In this document: piece by piece, positions 1 through 6,807 of the stretch
How the letters are laid out: every line of letters starts with the position of its first letter
How positions within the stretch are numbered: position 1 is the stretch's first letter
NCBI GenBank assembly: GCA_027318525.1
Contig: DAHVPA010000087.1
Location: forward strand, 1 to 7,738
Length of the DNA: 7,738 bases
DNA from: Candidatus Cloacimonadota bacterium
GTDB lineage: Bacteria > Cloacimonadota > Cloacimonadia > Cloacimonadales > Cloacimonadaceae
Direction of reading: 5' to 3'
Notes under the pieces: model-generated
What the model was told of the DNA's origin: nothing
What the model saw: the letters and a program-made list of their open reading frames with translations, nothing else
Databases searched by the model: none
Translations under genes and position numbers: made by a program

Positions 1-896
1 AAGCCTACATCTATATCCGTGGCGAATACAAACTAAGTATCGAACGTCTGCGCAAGGCAATCAAGCAGTGCTATGACTACGGCATTTTGGGCAAGAACAT
101 CTTCGACAGCAAGTTTGATCTCGATATCGATCTCAAAATCGGTGCCGGAGCTTATGTCTGCGGAGAAGAAACCGCACTGATAGAATCACTCGAAGGCAAT
201 CGCGGAAACCCCCGCTGGAAACCGCCCTTCCCTGGTGTAAAAGGACTTTGGGGTTGCCCCACAGTGGTCAACAATGTGGAAACCCTCACCAACGTTCCTT
301 TTATCATCAAAAATGGTGCGGATGAATACAAGAAATACGGCACTCCCGAATGCAGCGGCACCAAGGTTTACACAATTCTTGGCGATGTGGCATTCCCCGG
401 ATTGTGCGAAGCTGATATGGGCACAACTCTGCGCACCATTATCAACGAATACGCCGGTGGTATGAAACAGGGTTACCGTTTCAAAGCTGCGTTAATCGGC
501 GGTGCAGCCGGTGTTATTCTAAGCGACAGGCTGCTTGATGTAAAGATGGATTTGGCTAGTCTGAACCAATACTCGGCTGTCTTGGGTTCCGGTGCTATCC
601 TCGTCATGAACGAAAATACCAGCATTGTGGATATGCTCTGGTCAATCCTGCGCTTTTTCCGTCATGAATCCTGCGGTAAATGCGCTCCCTGCCGAAACGG
701 TTCTCAGCAGCTTTACAGCCTGATCAGCAAAATCCGCAAAGGCGAAGGTACTGAAGACGATTTGGACATGCTGCAAATCATTGCCGATACAATGCAGCAA
801 ACTTCTTTCTGCGCTCTGGGGCAATCCCCGGTGATGCCGATACGCAGCGCTCTGGATAATTTCAGAGATGAATTCCTGGCGTTAACAAAGAAATAA
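1..896 (+). CDS. hydB: NADH-binding flavoprotein subunit of [FeFe]-hydrogenase (HydB/NuoF family), 3' part
   Basis: This is the 3' part of a gene whose reading frame is already open at base 3, giving 297 visible residues. It has no start here; a TTG at 87 lies inside the conserved NuoF core. The family oxidises NADH at FMN and passes electrons through Fe-S clusters to HydA in a cytoplasmic complex. The N-terminal visible part carries the NuoF motif YIYIRGEY. The FMN/NADH signature GAGAYVCGEETAL follows at about residues 47-59, with PRWKPPFPG just after it. An SLBB domain lies at about 150-200. The N3-type [4Fe-4S] ligands are C224, C227 and C230 (CGKCAPCR) plus C270 (SFCALGQ). The chain ends 27 residues after C270, so the C-terminal two-cluster ferredoxin module of Thermotoga-type HydB is absent. 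It sits 24 bases before hydA on the same strand. An NADH dehydrogenase NuoF is the alternative name, but the following hydA makes a hydrogenase subunit far more likely. Confidence 0.93.
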   Translation, partial: AYIYIRGEYKLSIERLRKAIKQCYDYGILGKNIFDSKFDLDIDLKIGAGAYVCGEETALIESLEGNRGNPRWKPPFPGVKGLWGCPTVVNNVETLTNVPFIIKNGADEYKKYGTPECSGTKVYTILGDVAFPGLCEADMGTTLRTIINEYAGGMKQGYRFKAALIGGAAGVILSDRLLDVKMDLASLNQYSAVLGSGAILVMNENTSIVDMLWSILRFFRHESCGKCAPCRNGSQQLYSLISKIRKGEGTEDDLDMLQIIADTMQQTSFCALGQSPVMPIRSALDNFRDEFLALTKK

Positions 897-920
897 GATA
901 GATATCTGGAGGAAAACCTC

Positions 921-2705
921 ATGGCTAAGAAAGTCAATATCTGGATAGATGGAAACCATATCGAAGTCGAAGACACGATGACCATCATCGAAGCTGCCGA
1001 CAAGTATGGCGTCCATATTCCCCGTTTATGTTACCATCCTGACCTTCCGCCCACAGCCAATTGCGGCGTCTGCGTCGTTGAAGTGTCAGGCAATCCCCTG
1101 CCTAAAAGAGCCTGCTGCACACCTGTGGCAGAAGGGATGAAAATTAACACCAACAGCAAGAAACTGCGTTCCTATCGCAAGACTTTGGTAGAAATGATTC
1201 TCAGCAACCACGAAGTGGTCTGCCCCACCTGCGCTGCCAACAACAAATGCGAACTGCAGACCCTTGCCAACAATCTGGGTGTCGATCCCGACCATCTGCC
1301 CACCATTCTGCACAAGGCAGTAAAAGACCAGACCAGTCCTTCCATCATCCGCGACGTGAATAAATGCATCGCCTGCGGACGTTGTGTGACTGTCTGTAAT
1401 GAAGTGCAGACCGTTTATGCCCTTACCTTTGCCGATCGTGGCTTTGACAGCCATGTGGATACTGCTTTTGCCGGCGGTATGGCAAACAGCCCTTGCGTCA
1501 ATTGTGGTCAGTGCACCGTGTATTGCCCCACCGGCGCTTTACGTGAAAAGAGCGAAATCGATGCAGTCTGGGAAGCCATCCTTGACCCTGACAAACATGT
1601 CATCGTGCAGGAAGCTCCTGCCATCCGTGTTTCTCTGGCTGAGGAATTTGGTATGGAACTCGGCACCGTCACCGTTAAGAAGATGTATGCCGCCCTGCGT
1701 AAGCTTGGCTTTGACGCAGTAATGGATACCAACTTCACAGCTGACCTGACCATTCTGGAAGAAGGCACTGAGCTGGTGGAAAAGCTCAAAGCCGGCAGCA
1801 AGAAACCCGTGATAACTTCCTGCTCACCGGGCTGGATTAAATTCATGGAAACCTATTATCCCGATTTGGCAGATTGCGTCAGCACAGCAAAATCCCCCAT
1901 GTCCATGTTCGGCGTTTTGGCTAAGACCTATTATGCCCAGGAGCAAAAGCTCGACCCCGCCAAGATAGTGACTGTGGCAATCATGCCCTGCACCGCCAAG
2001 AAGTTCGAAGCCCGTCGCCCCGAACTGCGCGATTCCGGCTATCAGGATACCGATTATGTCCTCACCACCCGCGAATTCCTGCGCATGGTGCATGAAGGCG
2101 GCATCGACTTCAAGAACATCAAGGATGAAGATGCTGATGAGACCATGAGCTTCTACACCGGCGCTGGCACCATTTTTGGCGCAACCGGCGGTGTGATGGA
2201 AGCTGCCATCCGCTCTGCCTATACTCTGGTTACCGGAGAGGAACTGGAAGATATCGATATCAAGGCAGTGCGCGGATTGGTCGGCGTCAAGAAAGCCACC
2301 ATTCCCGTTCCCGGCTTTGGCGACCTGAATGTTGCGGTTGCTCATGGTTTGGGCAATGCGCGTGTCCTGATGGATGAAATCAGAGCCGGTCTGGCAAAAG
2401 ACGGCGTCTCCCCCTATCATTTTGTGGAAATCATGGCTTGCCCCGGCGGTTGCGTTGGCGGCGGCGGACAGCCTTACGGCAACGATATGGCTATGCGTGC
2501 CCGCAGAGGTGAAGGTCTTTACAAAGAAGACAAGAGCCTGCCCGTCCGCAAGAGCCATCACAATCCTGAAGTTAAGCGCATTTACGAGCGTTTCTTGGAA
2601 AAGCCCAATTCACCGCTTGCCCTCAAACTGCTCCACACCTATTATTTCAAGCGCTCAGTCACTTCCGGACAAGTCACCGAACAGGCGACCCACAAACATC
2701 ACTAA
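921..2705 (+). CDS. hydA: [FeFe]-hydrogenase catalytic subunit HydA (NADH-linked, multimeric type)
   Basis: The 594-residue catalytic subunit reversibly reduces protons to H2 at an H-cluster. The N-terminal [2Fe-2S] domain has C37, C48, C51 and C65 (or C66). The His-Cys [4Fe-4S] site is H97, C101, C104, C110. The two-cluster ferredoxin domain has C149/C152/C155/C159 and C192/C195/C198/C202. The H-cluster domain follows, with L1 TSCSPGW (299-305), L2 MPCTAKKFE (355-363) and L3 FVEIMACPGGCVGGGGQP (501-518; C507 and C511). The small-subunit-like tail is at about 530-575, followed by a short His-rich end. The domain order matches clostridial CpI and multimeric HydA. The extra C-terminal [2Fe-2S] extension of Thermotoga HydA is missing. 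L1 is unusual: counting from L2 puts Ser302 where CpI has a cluster-ligand cysteine. The ATG at 921 is supported by TGGAGG at 907-912. No signal peptide is visible, so the complex is probably cytoplasmic. It is co-transcribed with hydB and ends at the terminator at 2748-2774. Confidence 0.96.
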   Translation: MAKKVNIWIDGNHIEVEDTMTIIEAADKYGVHIPRLCYHPDLPPTANCGVCVVEVSGNPLPKRACCTPVAEGMKINTNSKKLRSYRKTLVEMILSNHEVVCPTCAANNKCELQTLANNLGVDPDHLPTILHKAVKDQTSPSIIRDVNKCIACGRCVTVCNEVQTVYALTFADRGFDSHVDTAFAGGMANSPCVNCGQCTVYCPTGALREKSEIDAVWEAILDPDKHVIVQEAPAIRVSLAEEFGMELGTVTVKKMYAALRKLGFDAVMDTNFTADLTILEEGTELVEKLKAGSKKPVITSCSPGWIKFMETYYPDLADCVSTAKSPMSMFGVLAKTYYAQEQKLDPAKIVTVAIMPCTAKKFEARRPELRDSGYQDTDYVLTTREFLRMVHEGGIDFKNIKDEDADETMSFYTGAGTIFGATGGVMEAAIRSAYTLVTGEELEDIDIKAVRGLVGVKKATIPVPGFGDLNVAVAHGLGNARVLMDEIRAGLAKDGVSPYHFVEIMACPGGCVGGGGQPYGNDMAMRARRGEGLYKEDKSLPVRKSHHNPEVKRIYERFLEKPNSPLALKLLHTYYFKRSVTSGQVTEQATHKHH

Positions 2706-2713
2706 AAATGACG

Positions 2714-2732
2714 TTCCGGAGTCATTCCGGAA
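2714..2732. repeat. Small TTCCGGA inverted/direct repeat after hydA
   Basis: TTCCGGA (2714-2720) and TCCGGAA (2726-2732) form a 7-bp stem with a 5-base loop. TTCCGGA also recurs directly at 2725-2731. A second, mutually exclusive 5-bp hairpin is possible between ATGAC (2708-2712) and GTCAT (2721-2725). The element lies between the hydA stop and its terminator. It may be transcript-end structure or the trace of a dispersed intergenic repeat; no function can be read from it. Confidence 0.5.
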
Positions 2733-2747
2733 TCCAAATACCGATTC

Positions 2748-2775
2748 AAAGCCCGTCTCCGGACGGGCTTTTTTC
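2748..2775 (+). terminator. Intrinsic terminator of the hyd operon
   Basis: The arms AAAGCCCGTC (2748-2757) and GACGGGCTTT (2762-2771) form a GC-rich perfect stem with a 4-base loop (TCCG). A run of six T at 2769-2774 follows. It lies 43 bases past the hydA stop and is a textbook rho-independent terminator for rightward transcription. Confidence 0.93.
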
Positions 2776-2831
2776 TGCTCTTTTGCCATATAAAGTTACA
2801 GATTATATTGACACTCACGTCTCATCTTGAA

Positions 2832-2977
2832 CATCCTGCAACATATAATAAATCATTTACCGGACTCCCTTCTTCCTTGCTTACCCATCCCGCAGCCTCC
2901 GCCAGCCTCTCGGACTTTTCCCGGGAGGCAGCGGGGAAAGAGCGGGACGGGTATTCAAGCAGGAAGGCTGCAGGATG
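2832..2977. repeat. Long nested inverted-repeat element in intergenic DNA
   Basis: A long imperfect palindrome fills this intergenic stretch. The core stem runs from 2872 to 2966 with about 35 base pairs (two of them G-T) around a 7-base loop at 2914-2920. Going outward the pairings are: 2905-2913 with 2921-2929; 2897-2902 with 2931-2936; 2888-2893 with 2942-2947; 2883-2886 with 2949-2952; 2878-2882 with 2957-2961; 2872-2876 with 2962-2966. Outside the core, CATCCTGCA (2832-2840) is exactly complementary to TGCAGGATG (2969-2977). The right arm is continuous. The left arm carries an extra AT-rich piece of about 31 bases (2841-2871). CAGCCTC is also directly repeated at 2893 and 2903. It could be a miniature inverted-repeat element, a dispersed palindromic repeat or a structured RNA. 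I see no clear target-site duplication and no transposase. Confidence 0.72.
2844..2849 (+). promoter_or_regulatory. Possible -10 box (TATAAT) inside the inverted-repeat element
   Basis: A perfect TATAAT lies in the AT-rich insert of the left arm. Transcription from it would begin just before the core stem at 2872, so it could make a structured RNA. No well-spaced -35 box is present: TTGAAC at 2827 is 11 bases away and TTGACA at 2808 is 30 bases away. Chance occurrence in AT-rich DNA is quite possible. Confidence 0.2.
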
Positions 2978-3027
2978 CACTATGGTCTAAAGAGCGATTT
3001 ATGGAATACCAATCGTGCAACATTTGC

Positions 3028-3060
3028 TTGACAATCCAGGGATTATCGAAAATTAAATAT
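3028..3060 (+). promoter_or_regulatory. Candidate promoter of the S8 protease gene
   Basis: A perfect -35-like TTGACA lies at 3028-3033. It is followed by an AT-rich stretch with weak -10 candidates (AATTAA at 3051-3056 after a 17-base spacer, or TAAATA at 3054-3059). This would leave a leader of about 45-50 bases before the ATG at 3113. The -10 box is poor. If the organism uses Bacteroidota-like promoter consensus, this assignment would not hold. Confidence 0.33.
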
Positions 3061-3112
3061 CCACACTAAAGAATGCAGTCAATCAAACGGGAAAGAAAAG
3101 TGAGGATTTCGG

Positions 3113-6100
3113 ATGAAAATGATGCGCTTGTTATTAGTTTTATTGATGTTAAGCGGAATTTTCCTGATTTTTGGCAGAGCGGATGCAGACGCCAATCCCA
3201 ATCAACCGCAACATGCAGCTGACCGGTTTAGAGTAAAGCTTACTGCCAAAGCTGATGCAGCTACCGATTTACCGGAAGAATACAATTCCCGTTCAGTTGC
3301 TTTTGGAATTCCAACCTTGGATGACCTGCTGACCAAGTATCAGGCAGAAGCAGTAGTCCGTGCTCATATCAGACCAATGGACACCGCCTGGGAAAAGAAA
3401 ACCGGCTTCGACCGCTGGTTTATAATCCAAGTCCCAATCGGAACCGATATTCCGACGGCAGTGGCTGATTTCGGACAATGTGCTGAAATTGAAGAAGCTG
3501 ACTATGAACATTATCTCTATCCGACCTTCGTTCCCAACGATCCATATTACTCCAATAACTGGGGTCACAACAATACCCAGCAGCTACTCAAATGGGATCC
3601 GCCCAATAATCCTAGCGGCAGCCATTCCGGTATTCCGGTTGGTGTGATTGGATTTGACAGTAATGCAGCTCAGGCTTGGGAATACCCTCAGGGCATGGGC
3701 AGCACAGCTATCGTGATTGCAGTCATAGACACGGGTTTTGACCGTTCACATCCGGATTTACGATTTACCACAGGTTATGATTTCGGCTGCGGGGACGCTA
3801 ATCCCGACTTTACCTATAATAGCGCTCACGGCACCTGCTGTGCCGGAATCGCCGCCGCCAAGGGTCATAATGGAATCGGCATTACAGGGGTGGCGGGAAA
3901 CTGCTATGTCATGCCCCTGAAAGTAACGGATGCCTGGGGCTATTTTACCACAACAGCCATCAACAATTCACTCATATATGCCGCCGACCACGGAGCTGAC
4001 ATCGTTAGCATGAGCTTTGGTTCGACCAATGGACTACTGACTAACACCTATTGCGACTATGCCCTGGAATACGCTTATAATCATGGACTAACCCTCTTTG
4101 CTGCCACAGGCAACGACGACCACTATGGACTATGTTATCCAGCATATAACCAGTATGTAATCAGCGTAGGAGCAGCCAGCCCGGAAGGATACAGAAAATT
4201 CAACAACTCCGGTGACGGTGAATACTGGTGGGGTTCAAACTGGGGCTCCAATACCCAAAACGACCGTTTTTCCGTCGATATCATGGGACCCACCATCCTG
4301 CCCGCTACAGATATTGTGGGCAGTGGCGGTTACGACGCCGGAAACTATGATTTATACTTCAACGGTACTTCCTGCGCCACTCCATACGTAGCAGGTGTGG
4401 CAGCCTTGGTGAAATCACGCAATCCCTCCCTGACTCCGGAACAGGTCAGAACTGCCCTGACCTCCACTGCCATTGACCTGTATTACAGCACTTTGCCGGG
4501 CTGGGACAGATACACCGGCTACGGATTCGTCAACGCTTTCAATGCTCTTTACAGCGTCTCGGACGGAACACCTTTTTGCCGAATTACTTCACCGGTAACC
4601 CTGCATGGCATTACCATCGGCGAGACAGTCAGGATTTCCGTGACCGCCTTTGATACCAACACCGGAGGCAGCATCAACCGGGTGGAATTCTACCTGGATA
4701 GTGCTACTACGCCAGCCTATACTGACAATGCTGCTCCCTATTACTGGGACTGGAACACTACCGGTGTTTCCTATGAATCGCACATTATCAAAGCCAAGGC
4801 GTATGACAATGAAGGAAACAGCTATACACATTCTATCCAGCAAACACTGCTCTATGCAGCTTCAGACGGCTTTGAAGCCACGTTTTTGAGCACATTGCCC
4901 TGGATAACCACAGGTGATGCAGACTGGTATCTGGAAACGGATGAATTCTATTGCGGCAGTAAAGCTGTTTGCTCCGGTGACCTGACTCAGGAAGGCGATA
5001 CCAGTTCACTTACCTGCACTGTCAACATCACTACGGCAGGTAACTACTACTTTTACCGCAAACTGGTTTCCGAAGTTACTTACGACTATCTGCGGTTCTA
5101 TCTGGATAATGTGCTGATGCAGGAATGGTCGGGCAATGTAAGCTGGTATTGGTATCAGAATTATATCACAACCGGAGTGCATACCTTCAAATGGGTTTAT
5201 ACTCATGGGGGAGGAAGCGTTCATTATGGGAAGGCTTTCCTGGACCATTTCAAGCTGCCACCTTTCTCAGCCAATACCAATCCAGATATACAATGGGGTC
5301 CGTCTTCCTTTACGTCTACAATACCCCAAGGCTCGTTTGATGTCCAATATCTGCATATCAGCAATTGGAATAGCCCGGCTGTGACTTTCCTGGCTCATCT
5401 CCCTGTTAAAACTCTAACCCAGATCGAAGAGACTTTTCCAACATTGAGTACTCTTCCTACAGGATGGTCTTCCACCAATGAACTGGGCAACCATCCCTGG
5501 ACCGTTAATACCGGTGGATTCAACAGCCTGCCGCCGACTGCCTATGATGGTGAATATAATGCCAGATTCACTGTAACCACTTCTGCTGCCATCACCAGAT
5601 TGACTTTACCTCCAATAGACCTGAGTCTGGCAACCTCTGCCACGCTAAGTTTCTGGCATACGCAAATGCCTGTGCAACTCAACGGCACAGGCGCAATGGG
5701 AGTTTATTACAAAACCAGTGCCGGTGGAAACTGGATTCTGCTCCAATCCTATACCTCAAACCTCAATGAATGGACGCGGGAATCCATCGCTTTGCCCAAT
5801 CTGTCTTCCACCTACTACATATCATTTTTAGGGACGGGAAACACTTATTACACCATTTGCCTGGATAAGGTGAGAATCACGAAAAGAAGCTATGCGGAAA
5901 CAACCACACCCTGGTGCAGATTTGAAGTAAGCAACTATATTACTGATACAATCGGTCCCATGAGTTTTTACACTTATATGTTCCAGTTTTCTTCCATCGG
6001 ACTGAATCCCGGAACCTATGAATCGGAAATCACGATAACCAGCAACTGCACTGCCAACCCTGTCATAACCATACCAGTTACCCTGAATGTCTATGCTGCT

Positions 6101-6340
6101 ACTCTGGATGCTCCTGTCAACCTGACAATCACCAGGAATGAAACGGGAGATGCAGTGATATTAAACTGGCAGGCACCACCCGGTTTCCCATCCAGATATG
6201 ATATTTACAAGGCGTATGCGCAGGATTTTTCCGATGGAGTTTTAATTGGAAATGTCCCCGGCAGCCAGACAACATTCATAGACCCATCCGATTTTACTAT
6301 GCGTAAGGCTTTTTATCGGATAAAAGCTGTCAGAGACTGA
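3113..6340 (+). CDS. Secreted multidomain S8 (subtilisin-like) serine protease
   Basis: This 1075-residue extracellular or surface endopeptidase has a signal peptide at 1-26, with a basic start, a leucine-rich core and an ADA cleavage site. The propeptide-like region is about 35-135. The catalytic domain runs from about 140 to 480: D206 (VIDTGFD), H239 (AHGTCCAG), oxyanion N334 (ATGN) and S420 (NGTSCATP). All key residues are present, so it should be active. After it come an Ig-like domain (about 489-577), a MAM/jelly-roll-like domain (585-716), half of a BACON/Ig-like domain (724-762), a second MAM-like domain (771-924), the rest of the Ig-like domain (932-994) and a C-terminal fibronectin III-like domain (998-1075). 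No YPNP/T9SS sorting tail is present. The ATG at 3113 follows TGAGGA (3101-3106); in-frame ATGs at 3119 and 3122 are alternatives. The substrate is unknown; use of extracellular protein as food is plausible. Assignments of the accessory domains are by eye. Confidence 0.93.
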   Translation: MKMMRLLLVLLMLSGIFLIFGRADADANPNQPQHAADRFRVKLTAKADAATDLPEEYNSRSVAFGIPTLDDLLTKYQAEAVVRAHIRPMDTAWEKKTGFDRWFIIQVPIGTDIPTAVADFGQCAEIEEADYEHYLYPTFVPNDPYYSNNWGHNNTQQLLKWDPPNNPSGSHSGIPVGVIGFDSNAAQAWEYPQGMGSTAIVIAVIDTGFDRSHPDLRFTTGYDFGCGDANPDFTYNSAHGTCCAGIAAAKGHNGIGITGVAGNCYVMPLKVTDAWGYFTTTAINNSLIYAADHGADIVSMSFGSTNGLLTNTYCDYALEYAYNHGLTLFAATGNDDHYGLCYPAYNQYVISVGAASPEGYRKFNNSGDGEYWWGSNWGSNTQNDRFSVDIMGPTILPATDIVGSGGYDAGNYDLYFNGTSCATPYVAGVAALVKSRNPSLTPEQVRTALTSTAIDLYYSTLPGWDRYTGYGFVNAFNALYSVSDGTPFCRITSPVTLHGITIGETVRISVTAFDTNTGGSINRVEFYLDSATTPAYTDNAAPYYWDWNTTGVSYESHIIKAKAYDNEGNSYTHSIQQTLLYAASDGFEATFLSTLPWITTGDADWYLETDEFYCGSKAVCSGDLTQEGDTSSLTCTVNITTAGNYYFYRKLVSEVTYDYLRFYLDNVLMQEWSGNVSWYWYQNYITTGVHTFKWVYTHGGGSVHYGKAFLDHFKLPPFSANTNPDIQWGPSSFTSTIPQGSFDVQYLHISNWNSPAVTFLAHLPVKTLTQIEETFPTLSTLPTGWSSTNELGNHPWTVNTGGFNSLPPTAYDGEYNARFTVTTSAAITRLTLPPIDLSLATSATLSFWHTQMPVQLNGTGAMGVYYKTSAGGNWILLQSYTSNLNEWTRESIALPNLSSTYYISFLGTGNTYYTICLDKVRITKRSYAETTTPWCRFEVSNYITDTIGPMSFYTYMFQFSSIGLNPGTYESEITITSNCTANPVITIPVTLNVYAATLDAPVNLTITRNETGDAVILNWQAPPGFPSRYDIYKAYAQDFSDGVLIGNVPGSQTTFIDPSDFTMRKAFYRIKAVRD

Positions 6341-6342
6341 CC

Positions 6343-6780
6343 TCAACCCTTGCACTTCAGTTTCTTGCAGATCCGGCGGATATGATATTTCGGTCCGGTC
6401 AGCACCAGTTCATCCTCTTTGAGAATGACGCTGATGTTGCCTGCAGCCTTGCCTGCATAGATATTAGGCGTGAAAGTAACAACATTCCTGATTTGATTAT
6501 GGGGGTGATAACCCAGCTTGGACATTTCCAATACCAATGATTCCAGAGCATCTGCATTGTCCTTGATTTTAATTGTTACAGAACCCACCCTATAGAACAC
6601 ACCGAGCATAAATCCATAGACCAGAGCGATGAACAGCGCCGGGATAAAACTATTGATAAAAGCATTCTTCAAGGTGCATTCGGTTGTATAAATCCCAATC
6701 AGCATGATGATCAGCAGGAATGGCAACCATGCCGTCAACCCAATCATCAGCGAAACGCCCAGATATCCTCTCAGTTTCAT
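6343..6780 (-). CDS. Small two-helix membrane protein of unknown family
   Basis: I do not recognise this 145-residue protein. Two hydrophobic segments, about 9-31 and 43-63, are joined by a short loop. Together they form a helical hairpin anchor. A soluble C-terminal part follows (about 66-145). It begins with a beta-like stretch (SVTIKIKD), continues with a probable helix (ADALESLVLEMSKLGY) and more strands, and ends in LTGPKYHIRRICKKLKCKG, a basic tail with two cysteines. The start at 6780 is supported by AGGAAG at 6791-6786 on the minus strand, five bases from the ATG. It lies 27 bases downstream of the T9SS-cargo gene on the same strand, so the two are probably co-transcribed. Its stop is only 2 bases from the stop of the convergent protease gene. 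The open frame, good ribosome site and coherent topology make it a real gene; its function is unknown. Confidence 0.8.
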   Translation of the reverse strand: MKLRGYLGVSLMIGLTAWLPFLLIIMLIGIYTTECTLKNAFINSFIPALFIALVYGFMLGVFYRVGSVTIKIKDNADALESLVLEMSKLGYHPHNQIRNVVTFTPNIYAGKAAGNISVILKEDELVLTGPKYHIRRICKKLKCKG

Positions 6781-6807
6781 TTCTTCTTCCTGTTGATGGT
6801 ATTTCCG

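Noticed and set aside
87..89. TTG codon as start of the HydB frame
   Set aside because: The frame is open to base 3 and the residues before it (YIYIRGEY and following) are conserved NuoF sequence, so the gene begins outside the window.
1824..2561. 245-codon antisense open frame inside hydA
   Set aside because: It is opposite a highly conserved catalytic region whose codon pattern leaves the complementary frame open; no ribosome site or protein motif was seen.
2808..2813. TTGACA as a promoter -35 box
   Set aside because: There is no -10 box at 16-18 bases; the nearest TATAAT is 30 bases away.
2827..3069. 80-codon open frame from a TTG in the intergenic stretch
   Set aside because: It runs through the palindrome, has no convincing ribosome site and shows no recognisable protein character; the GC-rich repeat simply lacks stops.
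3833..3844. Adjacent cysteines after the catalytic histidine (HGTCCAG) as a sign of a damaged protease
   Set aside because: Cysteine near this position occurs in other S8 groups (for example HGTRCAG in kexins), and all triad and oxyanion residues are intact.
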